Of a DNA stretch of 58,583 nucleotides, positions 35,367 through 43,289 are shown in pieces. Each line of letters starts with the position of its first letter. Positions within the stretch are counted from its first letter, which is position 1. Source of the stretch: Stenotrophomonas sp. YIM B06876 (GTDB taxonomy: Bacteria; Pseudomonadota; Gammaproteobacteria; Xanthomonadales; Xanthomonadaceae); assembly GCF_030711595.1 (NCBI RefSeq), contig NZ_JAUJUJ010000005.1:67376-125958 (forward strand), given 5' to 3'. A program made the translations under genes and the position numbers. Below the pieces are notes generated by a model, which did no database searches, had not been told where the DNA came from, and saw nothing but the letters and a program-made list of their open reading frames with translations.

Positions 35367-36035
35367 ATGTTTTCCAGACTGCCTACTGTCACCAAAGCGC
35401 TGCTTGTCGGCAACGTCGTGCTGTTCCTGCTGCAGCAGCTGTTCCCTGAAGGCACGTTCGATCCCTTCATGCTGTGGCCGATCAGCGAACACGGCTTCGA
35501 TCCGTTCTCGCCCGGGCAGAATTTCCAGCCATGGCAATTGCTGACCTACGGCTTCCTGCATGGCAGCTTCGGCCACCTGTTCTTCAACATGTTCGCCCTC
35601 TTCATGTTCGGCGCGCCGCTGGAGCAGACCTGGGGCGAGAAGCGCTTCCTCACCTATTACCTGGTGACGGTGGCCGGCGCGGGTCTGTGCCAGCTGCTGG
35701 TGGCGGCACTGGTTGGCGGTGGCGCGCCGGTGCTGGGAGCGTCGGGCGGCGTGTTCGGCCTGCTGCTGGCCTTCGGCATGCTGTTTCCCAACCAGCGGGT
35801 GATGCTGCTGTTCCCGCCGATCCCGATGAAGGCGCGCACCTTCGTCATCGTGTTCGGCGCGATCGAACTGCTGATGGGATTCACCGGCTGGCAGCCGGGC
35901 GTGGCCCATTTCGCCCACCTGGGCGGCATGCTGTTCGGCTGGCTGCTGATCCGCTACTGGCGCGGGCAACCGCCGTTCAACTCGCCGCGTCCACCCGGCG
36001 GCCCGCGGCCAAACCATCTGCGCCGGGTGAAATAA
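35367..36035 (+). CDS. Rhomboid family intramembrane serine protease
   Basis: 222-aa integral membrane protease with six predicted helices. HGSFGHLFFNMFALFMFG (about 65-82) is the conserved HxxxHxxxN block, the catalytic Ser126 is in LGASGGVFG, and the catalytic His is in GVAHFAHLGG (His181 or His184). A Pro/Arg-rich cytoplasmic tail follows. Such proteases cleave transmembrane substrates, but the substrate here is unknown. I prefer the ATG at 35367 (FSRLPTVTKALLVGN) over in-frame ATGs at 35340 and 35355; none has a strong ribosome site. A TATCAT at 35335-35340 could be the -10. Confidence 0.92.
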   Translation: MFSRLPTVTKALLVGNVVLFLLQQLFPEGTFDPFMLWPISEHGFDPFSPGQNFQPWQLLTYGFLHGSFGHLFFNMFALFMFGAPLEQTWGEKRFLTYYLVTVAGAGLCQLLVAALVGGGAPVLGASGGVFGLLLAFGMLFPNQRVMLLFPPIPMKARTFVIVFGAIELLMGFTGWQPGVAHFAHLGGMLFGWLLIRYWRGQPPFNSPRPPGGPRPNHLRRVK

Positions 36036-36047
36036 GCCCTATATGGA

Positions 36048-36109
36048 GTGCCGAGCCGTGCTCGGCACGGACGCTTCCGGTAGAGCCCAGCCGAGCATGG
36101 CCCGGCTCT
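36048..36109. repeat. Pair of REP/SMAG-like palindromes
   Basis: GTGCCGAGC-CGT-GCTCGGCAC (36048-36068) is a perfect 9-bp hairpin. A second imperfect palindrome (36082-36109, AGAGCC/GGCTCT ends) begins with GTAG. GTAG-headed GC-rich palindromes are the signature of SMAG repeats in Stenotrophomonas. They sit between convergent genes, a usual place for REP elements. Confidence 0.6.
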
Positions 36110-36118
36110 GCAGCTGAA

Positions 36119-36145
36119 GAAAAGGCGCGGAATCCGCGCCTTTTC
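36119..36145. terminator. Bidirectional terminator between rhomboid and M13 genes
   Basis: A 12-bp stem (36119-36130 with 36134-36145) of GAAAAGGCGCGG with an AAT loop; A- and T-tracts are within the stem base on both strands. It ends 22 bp before the stop of the minus-strand peptidase-like gene and also follows the plus-strand rhomboid gene. Confidence 0.7.
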
Positions 36146-36167
36146 CGGGAGTCACTTCACGCCGCGA

Positions 36168-38177
36168 TCAACGCCAGATCTGGATCAGCTCGGCGTCGGT
36201 GCGTTGCATCGGCTGGCCCGGCTTGCAGCTGAAGCTGGCGCCGAAGGCGGGTACGTTGGACAGCGTGCCATTGGTGCGCCAGCGGCCCGGAGCGCGGATC
36301 TCCGAGGTCAGCCGCTGTGCCGCCTCGCTCGGCGATACCTGCTGCGGCCACAGGCTGGCCCAGGCCTTGAAGAATGCCTGCCTGTCGGCCGGCTTGGCCG
36401 CGGACTGCACGGCGTTGAAGGCTTCCCAGCTGATTTCCACGCCGGACAGGTCAGCCAGGTTCTCGTCGCGGGTCAGCTCACCGTTGACCTTGGCGTTCTT
36501 CACGCCGGGGAAGGCGTAGCCGCTGAACTGGGCCGCCACGCGATTGCCCAGCAGGGTCCATGCGCTCTTGTCGGCCGGGGTCCACCAGCTGCGCAGTTCA
36601 CCCTTGGCATCGACCAGGGCGCCCTTGGCATCGATGGCGCGGCTGATCTCGTGGGCCACCAGCGAGCCATAGGCGCCGTACTTGGCGGCGGTGCTGGCGG
36701 TATCGGTGAAGATCGGCCCTTGCAGGCTGGCGGCGGTCACGATCAGGCGGTTCTGCGCCAGGTCGTAGGCCAGTGCCGGCTGCTGCGGCAGCACGTCCCA
36801 GCGGCGGTCGGCATTGCCCTTGCCGATGCGCTTCATCTCCTGGGCATGACGCCAGGTCGAGGCGATCAGCATGTTGCTGCCGAAGCTGCCGCGGCCCATC
36901 GGCTGCACGGTGTAGTCCAGATCGCGGATCGGGGCGCCGATCTCGATCTTCATTGCCTGCAGCTTGGCCACGGCCTCGGCCTTGGCTTCCGGGCTGAGCC
37001 AGCTGCTGCGCTTGACCGCGGCGACCTGGGTCTCGCGGATCTTGTCGACGATGAGGCCGGCCTGGCGGCGTGCATCGGGGGTCAGATAGGCGGCGGCATA
37101 TTCGCGGCCGAGCATCGGGCCGGCGGCCACGTTGATGGCATCGAGCACCTGCTCCCAGCGCGGTGCCGGCACGGTCTGCCCGCGCAGCACGCGACCGCGG
37201 AATTCGAATTCGGCATCGCGATAGGCCTTGGACAGGTACGGTGCCATGGCATCACCCACGCGCCAGCGCAGATACGCCTTCCACTGCTCCGGCTTGACCC
37301 GGGTGATCATGCCGTCAAGCTGCTTGAACAGCGCCGGATCGGACAGCGACACCAGGTCGTCGTTGACGCCCTGGGCCTTCAGGAACGCGTCCAGCTGCAG
37401 GTTCTTGTAGCTGGCGGTGAGCTCCCTGGTGGCGATCGGCTCGTAGTTGTTGAACGGATTGTTGATGCCGGCCAACGAGTGTGCGTTCCGCGCCAGCTCG
37501 GTTTCCAGCGCGATCACCGCCTGCGAATCGGCTTCCAGCCGGTTGGCCGGGGTGCCGGTCAACGCCAGGATCTGCTTGACGTAAGCGCGGTAGCGGCCCA
37601 TCAGCGCGACGGTGTCGGCATCGGTGCGGGTGTAGAACGCCGGGTCCGGCAGGCCCATGCCGCCCTGCATGAAGTAGCCGATGTGGCGGTCTAGTGCCTT
37701 CAGATCCACGTCGGGAGCGAAATTGAACGCCACCGGAATGCCGACCTGGTGCAGCGCGGCGATCGAGGCCGGGATGTCCTTGGCCTTCTTGATCGCATCG
37801 ATACGCGTGAGCAGCGGCGCGATCGGCCTGGAACCATCGGTTTCCACCGCGGCTTCGTCCAGACCGCTGGCCCAGAAATCACCCAGCAGCTTCTGCACGT
37901 TGCCTTGCGGCGTCTTCATCGCCGTATCCAGCAGCTGGCGCTGCTGCTGGCGGGCACGTTCGGCCAGCTGACCGATCGCGGTGACAGCGCCGGTCTGTGG
38001 CACCGGGTGGGCCTTGAGCCAGTCGGCATTGGCCACGTCGTAGAAGTCGGTGCAGGCGGCACTGGCAGCCGCGGCCTTGGCCGGCGCCTTCTTGCTGGCG
38101 GCAACGGCGTCCGGCGCTGACAGCAGGGTGGCCAGGCTGAGAGCAAGGGCGATGGAAAGCGGGCGTAGGTTGTGCAT
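36168..38177 (-). CDS. M13-family (neprilysin-like) protein with degenerate zinc site
   Basis: 669-aa exported protein of the M13 metallopeptidase family. A signal peptide (core LSIALALSLATLLSA) is followed by Lys/Ala-rich sequence and a full M13 fold. The zinc motif HExxH reads HEISR (509-513), so the second histidine ligand is Arg513. The substrate-binding NAYY motif is replaced by LAYD upstream. The third ligand motif ENLADLSGV and the C-terminal family cysteine motif FSCKPGQPM remain. I expect weak or no peptidase activity; a binding or regulatory role is possible. It lies just downstream of an intact paralogue on the same strand. The ATG at 38177 has an Ala/Leu-rich signal directly after it. 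Confidence 0.88.
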   Translation of the reverse strand: MHNLRPLSIALALSLATLLSAPDAVAASKKAPAKAAAASAACTDFYDVANADWLKAHPVPQTGAVTAIGQLAERARQQQRQLLDTAMKTPQGNVQKLLGDFWASGLDEAAVETDGSRPIAPLLTRIDAIKKAKDIPASIAALHQVGIPVAFNFAPDVDLKALDRHIGYFMQGGMGLPDPAFYTRTDADTVALMGRYRAYVKQILALTGTPANRLEADSQAVIALETELARNAHSLAGINNPFNNYEPIATRELTASYKNLQLDAFLKAQGVNDDLVSLSDPALFKQLDGMITRVKPEQWKAYLRWRVGDAMAPYLSKAYRDAEFEFRGRVLRGQTVPAPRWEQVLDAINVAAGPMLGREYAAAYLTPDARRQAGLIVDKIRETQVAAVKRSSWLSPEAKAEAVAKLQAMKIEIGAPIRDLDYTVQPMGRGSFGSNMLIASTWRHAQEMKRIGKGNADRRWDVLPQQPALAYDLAQNRLIVTAASLQGPIFTDTASTAAKYGAYGSLVAHEISRAIDAKGALVDAKGELRSWWTPADKSAWTLLGNRVAAQFSGYAFPGVKNAKVNGELTRDENLADLSGVEISWEAFNAVQSAAKPADRQAFFKAWASLWPQQVSPSEAAQRLTSEIRAPGRWRTNGTLSNVPAFGASFSCKPGQPMQRTDAELIQIWR

Positions 38178-38391
38178 GTAAAGCGAATCCGCTGAGGATT
38201 GGAGTGCGCGGAGTCTATCAAGCCGCGTCCGGGCAACATACCGGCGTCCGTCACATTGGCGCGGCCCCTTGTGCGGTTTCGTTGCCGGGTTGCGGAAGCC
38301 GCGCCGCTTTCCCGTGGTCCAGCGCCTTTGCAGCGGCGGATTGGCCAAAATGCGAGTAGGCAGCCGCGGCCCGCGACGCGGGTCTGCAGGC

Positions 38392-38421
38392 AAAAAGAAG
38401 GCCCGGACAAGCCGGGCCTTC
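38392..38421 (-). terminator. Rho-independent terminator after the intact M13 gene
   Basis: A perfect 10-bp stem GAAGGCCCGG/CCGGGCCTTC (38397-38406 with 38412-38421) is followed on the minus strand by TTTTTG. It separates the two M13 genes, so the downstream one probably has its own promoter. Confidence 0.85.
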
Positions 38422-38452
38422 CTGCGTTGCTGGCCGGCAAGCGCCTGGCCGC

Positions 38453-40558
38453 TTACCAGATCACCACCTGCTTGTCGCCGGCGCGGACCATCGGCGAACC
38501 GGCCTTGCACTCGAACGCCGCGGCGAACGTGGGCAGGTTGGACGGTGCGCCCATCGCGCGGAACTGCGCCGGAGCGTGCGGGTCGGTGGCCAGGCGGACC
38601 TTGGCGTTCTCCGGGGTGTACTTGGTGCGCCACACTGTGGCCCAGTTGAAGAAGAAGCGCTTGTCGCGGCTGAGCCCGTCGACCAGCGGATCCGGGGTGC
38701 CGGCGGTGGCCTTCTGCAGCGCGTCGTAGGCGGTGGCCAGGCCGCCCAGGTCGGCGATGTTCTCGCCCAGGGTCAGCTTGCCGTCCACGTGCTGGTCGCC
38801 CACCTTGTACGCGTTGAACTGGTTCACCAGCTTGCCGGTCAGGCCGCTGAAGTTCCTGGTGTCGGCCGGGGACCACCAGTTCTCGAAGTTGCCGGTCGGC
38901 CCGAAGCGGCTGCCCTGATCGTCGTAACCGTGGGTCATTTCATGGCCGATCACCGCACCGATGCCGCCATAGTTGAGCGCGTCGTCGGCGTTGGGGTCGA
39001 AGAAGGGCGGCTGCAGGATGGCGGCCGGGAACACGATCTCGTTCTGCAACGGGTTGTAGTAGGCGTTGACCATCTGCGGCGTCATGCCCCATTCGGTCTT
39101 GTCCACCGGCTTGCCGATCTTGGCCAGGTTCCACTGGTAGTTGAACGCATCGGCGGCCCGCACGTTGCCCAGATAGTCGTCATGGGTGGTCTTCAGCCCG
39201 CTCCAGTCGCGCCACTTGTCCGGGTAGCCGATCTTCGGGGTGAAGGTTTCCCACTTGGCGATCGCCTTGGCTTTGGTCTCCGGGCTCATCCACGTCAGGT
39301 TCTCGATGCGGTCCTTCAGCGCGGCGGCCAGGTTCTTGACCAGCACTTCCATCTTGGCCTTGGCCTCGGGCGAGAACGCGACCTTGACGTACATCTGGCC
39401 GAAGGCTTCGCCGGCTTCGTTTTCAATCGTGCCCAGCACCTGCTTCCAGCGCGGCTTGATTTCCTTCTGGCCGTTGAGTTCCTTGCCGTAGAACGCGTAG
39501 TTCTCCTGCACGAAATCCTGGCTCAGGTATGGCGAGGCGCCGTCGACGGTGTGGAAGCGCAGGTAGGCGCGCCACACCGACGGGTCGGTATCGCCCAGCG
39601 CCTTGCTGACTTCCTGGTGGAAGGATGGGATGGCCAACGAGAACTTCTCCGGGGCGGCAATGCCCTGGGCTTCGAAGAACTTGTTCCAGCTGAAATTCGG
39701 GGTCAGCTTGTCGGCCTCGGCCACGGTCACCGGGTTGTAGAACAGCGACACGTCACGCGACAGCTCGACGCTGGACTTGGACGCCTTGGCCAGCCGGGTT
39801 TCAAACTTCACCACCTCGGCCGCCTGCTTGGCGGCATCGGCCGCGGCCACCCCGGACAGCTCCAGCACCTTGGCCACGTGCGCCTGGTAGGCCTTGAGCT
39901 TGTCGGCCTTCTTGGCGTCGGTGTAATAGGTGGTGTCCGGCAGGCCCAGTCCGCCCTGGCTGGCGTAGGCCATGTTCATCGACGAATTCTTGAAATCCGC
40001 TTCCGGGCCGAAACCGAACAGGACGTTCTCGCCCTTGGCCGCGCTGGTGCGCAGGTAGTCGGCAATGGCGGCACCATCCGTCAGGCCGTCGATCGCCGCC
40101 AGGTCGGCCTTCAGCGGGGTGATGCCGAGCGCATCAATCTTGGCCACGTCCATGCCGCTGGCCCAGAAATCGCCGACGATCTTCTCGATCCCGGTCGGGT
40201 TCTTCATCGCCGCCGCCTGCTCGGCGAGCTGGTGCTGCACCGCCACCGAACGTTCGTCGAGGATGGAGAAGGCGCCCCAGCTGCTGCGGTCGGCCGGGAT
40301 TTCATTGGCGGCCAGCCATTTTTCGTTGACGTAGTCGCCGAAGTCGGAACACGCGTCCTTGCTGGTATCCAGGTCGGACAGCTTGAAAGAGTTGTAAGCC
40401 GGAAGCTTGCTCTCATCCAGCTTCAGTTCGGCCGGGGCAGTGGCCACCGGCGGCGCCGCGGTCTTGTCGGTCGTCGGGGTTTCATTGTTCTTGCAGCCGG
40501 CCAGTGCGGCGGCTACGGCCAGGGTCAGCAGCACGATCTTGGGTTTGCGGACGATCAC
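38453..40558 (-). CDS. M13 family zinc metallopeptidase, lipoprotein
   Basis: 701-aa lipoprotein peptidase (lipobox LAGC, lipid Cys about residue 21). The complete M13 site is present: NAYYNPLQNEIVFPAAILQP, then HEMTH at 539-543 (His539, Glu540, His543), GENIADLGG with the third zinc ligand Glu, and the C-terminal CKAGSPM. M13 peptidases cleave short peptides at hydrophobic residues in the periplasm. The start is the GTG at 40558 with AGGAGG upstream; longer in-frame extensions lack a signal sequence. It is divergent from the flavoprotein gene. Confidence 0.93.
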   Translation of the reverse strand: MIVRKPKIVLLTLAVAAALAGCKNNETPTTDKTAAPPVATAPAELKLDESKLPAYNSFKLSDLDTSKDACSDFGDYVNEKWLAANEIPADRSSWGAFSILDERSVAVQHQLAEQAAAMKNPTGIEKIVGDFWASGMDVAKIDALGITPLKADLAAIDGLTDGAAIADYLRTSAAKGENVLFGFGPEADFKNSSMNMAYASQGGLGLPDTTYYTDAKKADKLKAYQAHVAKVLELSGVAAADAAKQAAEVVKFETRLAKASKSSVELSRDVSLFYNPVTVAEADKLTPNFSWNKFFEAQGIAAPEKFSLAIPSFHQEVSKALGDTDPSVWRAYLRFHTVDGASPYLSQDFVQENYAFYGKELNGQKEIKPRWKQVLGTIENEAGEAFGQMYVKVAFSPEAKAKMEVLVKNLAAALKDRIENLTWMSPETKAKAIAKWETFTPKIGYPDKWRDWSGLKTTHDDYLGNVRAADAFNYQWNLAKIGKPVDKTEWGMTPQMVNAYYNPLQNEIVFPAAILQPPFFDPNADDALNYGGIGAVIGHEMTHGYDDQGSRFGPTGNFENWWSPADTRNFSGLTGKLVNQFNAYKVGDQHVDGKLTLGENIADLGGLATAYDALQKATAGTPDPLVDGLSRDKRFFFNWATVWRTKYTPENAKVRLATDPHAPAQFRAMGAPSNLPTFAAAFECKAGSPMVRAGDKQVVIW

Positions 40559-40710
40559 AGGGTTGGCCTCCTGGCCTGATTCAACCAATGGGATGGCGCC
40601 AGGGAGGCGCCGGTGGACAGACGATACGCCTTGGCCGGATCCGTAAAGGGTGTCGAAGGTCATGCCGGTCAGACCGCGCGGGCGCTCGAAGAGGTGATAT
40701 ACAACACCGC

Positions 40711-42318
40711 ATGACACGCACGCCTTCACGCTCGTGGGACGCGATCATCGTCGGCGCCGGCCACAACGGACTGGTCTGCGGTGCTTACCTGGCCGGTGCC
40801 GGCAAGCGGGTGTTGATCCTGGAGCGGCGCTCGGTGGTGGGCGGGGCGGCGGTCACCGAGGAGTTCCATCCCGGCTTCCGCAATTCGGTGGCGGCGTACA
40901 CGGTGTCGTTGCTGCAGCCGAAGGTGATTGCCGATCTGGACCTGCACCGGCATGGCCTGCGGGTGGTGCCGCGGCGGATCAACAATTTCCTGCCGCTGCC
41001 CGATGGCGGCTACCTGCTGGCGGGGGCCGGGCGTACCCGCCAGCAGGTGGCCGGATTCTCCGCACGCGACGCCGCGCGCCTGCCCGCCTACGAGCAACGG
41101 CTGGAAGTCTTTGCCGATGTGCTGCGCGCGCTGGCGCTGCAGCCGCCGCCCAATGTCACCGAAGGCGGCTGGTGGCAGGCCTTGCCCGAGCTGTGGCGTG
41201 CGGGAAAGCTGGGGCGCCAGCTGCACACGCTGGATGCCGGGCTGCGGCAGGAGCTGCTGGACCTGTTCACCATTTCCGCCGCCGAGTATCTGGACCGCTG
41301 GTTCGAGAGCGCGCCGATCAAGGCGTTGTTCGGTTTCGATGGCATCGTCGGCAACTACGCCAGTCCTTACGCCCCCGGCACGGCCTACGTGCTGCTGCAC
41401 CATGTGTTCGGCCAGAGCAATGGCGTCAAAGGGGCGTGGGGCCATGCCGTGGGTGGCATGGGGGCGATCACCCAGGCGATGGCGCGCGCGGCGGAGGCCG
41501 CCGGCGCGCAGATACGGGTCGGCAGCGACGTGCGGCAGATCATCGTGGAGCAGGGCCGGGCCACCGGGGTGATGCTCGGCTCCGGCGAGGTGCTCGGCGC
41601 CCGCGCGATCGTGGCCAACGTCAACCCGAAACTTCTCTACGAACGCCTGATCGACCCGGTCCACGTACCGGACGCCACGCGCGAGCGCATGGCGCACTGG
41701 CGCTGCGGCTCGGGCACTTTCCGGATGAACGTGGCGCTGTCGCGGTTGCCGGATTTCACCGCGCTGCCGGGACCGGGCGACCACCTGACCGCCGGCATCA
41801 TCATCGCGCCCAGTCTGCAGTACATGGATCGCGCCTGGCGCGATGCGCAGGATTTCGGCTGGTCACGCCAACCGGTGGTGGAGGTGTTGATACCGAGCAC
41901 GCTGGATGATTCGCTGGCGCCACCGGGGCAGCACGTGGCCAGCCTGTTCTGCCAGCACGTCGCGCCGCAGTTGCCGGATGGACGCAGTTGGGACGATCAC
42001 CGCGAAGAAGTGGCCGACCTGATGATCGACACCGTGGAGCGCTACGCGCCGGGTTTTTCCGCGTCGGTGCTGGGCCGGCAGATACTGAGTCCGCTGGATC
42101 TGGAACGCAGCTTCGGCCTGGTAGGCGGCGACATCTTCCACGGCGCGCTGAGCCTCAACCAGCTGTTCAGCGCCCGGCCGATGCTGGGCCAGGCCGACTA
42201 CCGCGGCGCGATTCCCGGGCTCTATCTGTGCGGCGCCGGCACCCATCCCGGCGGCGGCGTCACCGGCGCGCCGGGGCACAACGCGGCGCAGGTGCTTGCA
42301 AAAGACCTCGGCCGCTGA
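40711..42318 (+). CDS. Phytoene desaturase/CrtO-like FAD-dependent oxidoreductase
   Basis: 535-aa FAD-dependent amine-oxidase-type flavoprotein. The N-terminal dinucleotide-binding GAGHNGLVCGAYLAGAGKRV (residues 15-34) leads into ILERRSVVGGAA, and the C-terminal FAD motif is GLYLCGAGTHPGGGVTGAPG. This arrangement is shared by carotenoid desaturases/ketolases (CrtI, CrtO) and the PYROXD2-like group. No crtB, crtE or crtY is nearby, so a carotenoid role is uncertain and a PYROXD2-type function is equally likely. The ATG at 40711 is chosen because the Rossmann motif follows at normal distance. Confidence 0.85.
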   Translation: MTRTPSRSWDAIIVGAGHNGLVCGAYLAGAGKRVLILERRSVVGGAAVTEEFHPGFRNSVAAYTVSLLQPKVIADLDLHRHGLRVVPRRINNFLPLPDGGYLLAGAGRTRQQVAGFSARDAARLPAYEQRLEVFADVLRALALQPPPNVTEGGWWQALPELWRAGKLGRQLHTLDAGLRQELLDLFTISAAEYLDRWFESAPIKALFGFDGIVGNYASPYAPGTAYVLLHHVFGQSNGVKGAWGHAVGGMGAITQAMARAAEAAGAQIRVGSDVRQIIVEQGRATGVMLGSGEVLGARAIVANVNPKLLYERLIDPVHVPDATRERMAHWRCGSGTFRMNVALSRLPDFTALPGPGDHLTAGIIIAPSLQYMDRAWRDAQDFGWSRQPVVEVLIPSTLDDSLAPPGQHVASLFCQHVAPQLPDGRSWDDHREEVADLMIDTVERYAPGFSASVLGRQILSPLDLERSFGLVGGDIFHGALSLNQLFSARPMLGQADYRGAIPGLYLCGAGTHPGGGVTGAPGHNAAQVLAKDLGR

Positions 42319-42348
42319 GGGCGGCCGAGGTCGTTGCCGCATGGCCGG

Positions 42349-43170
42349 TCAGGGCCTGTTCGAGCGTGATTCCAGCGTTGGCATCGCCTCGTCAGTCTGC
42401 GGCTCTTGCGCATCCAGCGCCGGTGCGACCTTGGGAATGCGGGTTTCCATTTCCGGATCTACCTGCTGTTTCACGTCGCCGACCTTCACCGTCGCCACGC
42501 GCGGTTTCATCCAGATCGAGTCGTGCCAGGCCTGATATTTGGCCGGGTCCCAATAGCGCTCGTCGTAGAACTTGGAACCATCGATCTCTTCCGGTCCGGC
42601 AGGCCCGGGGACGAAAATCCTCAGATTGCCGACAAATCCGGTGCGGCTGCCGGTGACACTTCTTCTTTCGCGCCGGAGTGCCGTTGCAATCCGGGGCTGG
42701 GCGGCTTCGTCGCCGTAGCGGGCATATATCTCTTCGCCGAGGCTGATGGCGCGCGCGCGTTTAGTTTCATCCAGCCCGAGCCAATAGTGCTCGCGCAATT
42801 GCACGAATCCTTCATAGCCACGCTCCGCGGCCAGGTCCATCCAGGCGTAGGCAAGGGCTTTGTCCTGTCCGGTACCCAGGCCGGTCCACAGCATCTCGGC
42901 GACCATCGCCTGGGAGGGCTTGTCGGCATAGAACGCCGCCCGCTGGAAGAATTTGAAGGCGTCTTCCTGCTTGCCTGCCTCGCGTTTTTCCAGCGCGAGC
43001 AGGCGGAAGCGCAGGTCTGGATGTCCGCTCAAGAAGCCCGCCGTGATCATCAGCGGATCCTGGGTCGGGTCCGGCGGCGGTGTGTTGGCACGTTTGGCGG
43101 CCAGGACCGGTGGTGCGGCCATCGCGGCGCAGAGCAGCAGCGTGGCAAGCTTCCATTTGCGCAGTTTCAT
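42349..43170 (-). CDS. Exported Sel1/TPR-like repeat protein
   Basis: 273-aa exported protein. A signal peptide (core LATLLLCAAMAAPPVLA) precedes helical repeats of Sel1/TPR character (DAFKFFQRAAFYADKPSQAM, then GLGTGQDKALAYAWMDLAAE), which mediate protein contacts. The C-terminal half (from about 170) has FVPGPAGPEEIDGSKFYDE and is not assigned to a family by me. CAGGAG lies before the ATG. It reads in the same direction as the S9 peptidase and receptor genes upstream but with a 119-bp gap, so operon membership is possible. Confidence 0.78.
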   Translation of the reverse strand: MKLRKWKLATLLLCAAMAAPPVLAAKRANTPPPDPTQDPLMITAGFLSGHPDLRFRLLALEKREAGKQEDAFKFFQRAAFYADKPSQAMVAEMLWTGLGTGQDKALAYAWMDLAAERGYEGFVQLREHYWLGLDETKRARAISLGEEIYARYGDEAAQPRIATALRRERRSVTGSRTGFVGNLRIFVPGPAGPEEIDGSKFYDERYWDPAKYQAWHDSIWMKPRVATVKVGDVKQQVDPEMETRIPKVAPALDAQEPQTDEAMPTLESRSNRP

Positions 43171-43289
43171 TGACACTCCTGATTGACAGTCCCGCCCGGA
43201 GAAGTAGGACTTTTCCTGATATATCGCAAGCATGGGCGTTCGCCAGGGAATCTGTAAACGGGCCCGGCAGCGCCGGGTCCGTGCCCGGA

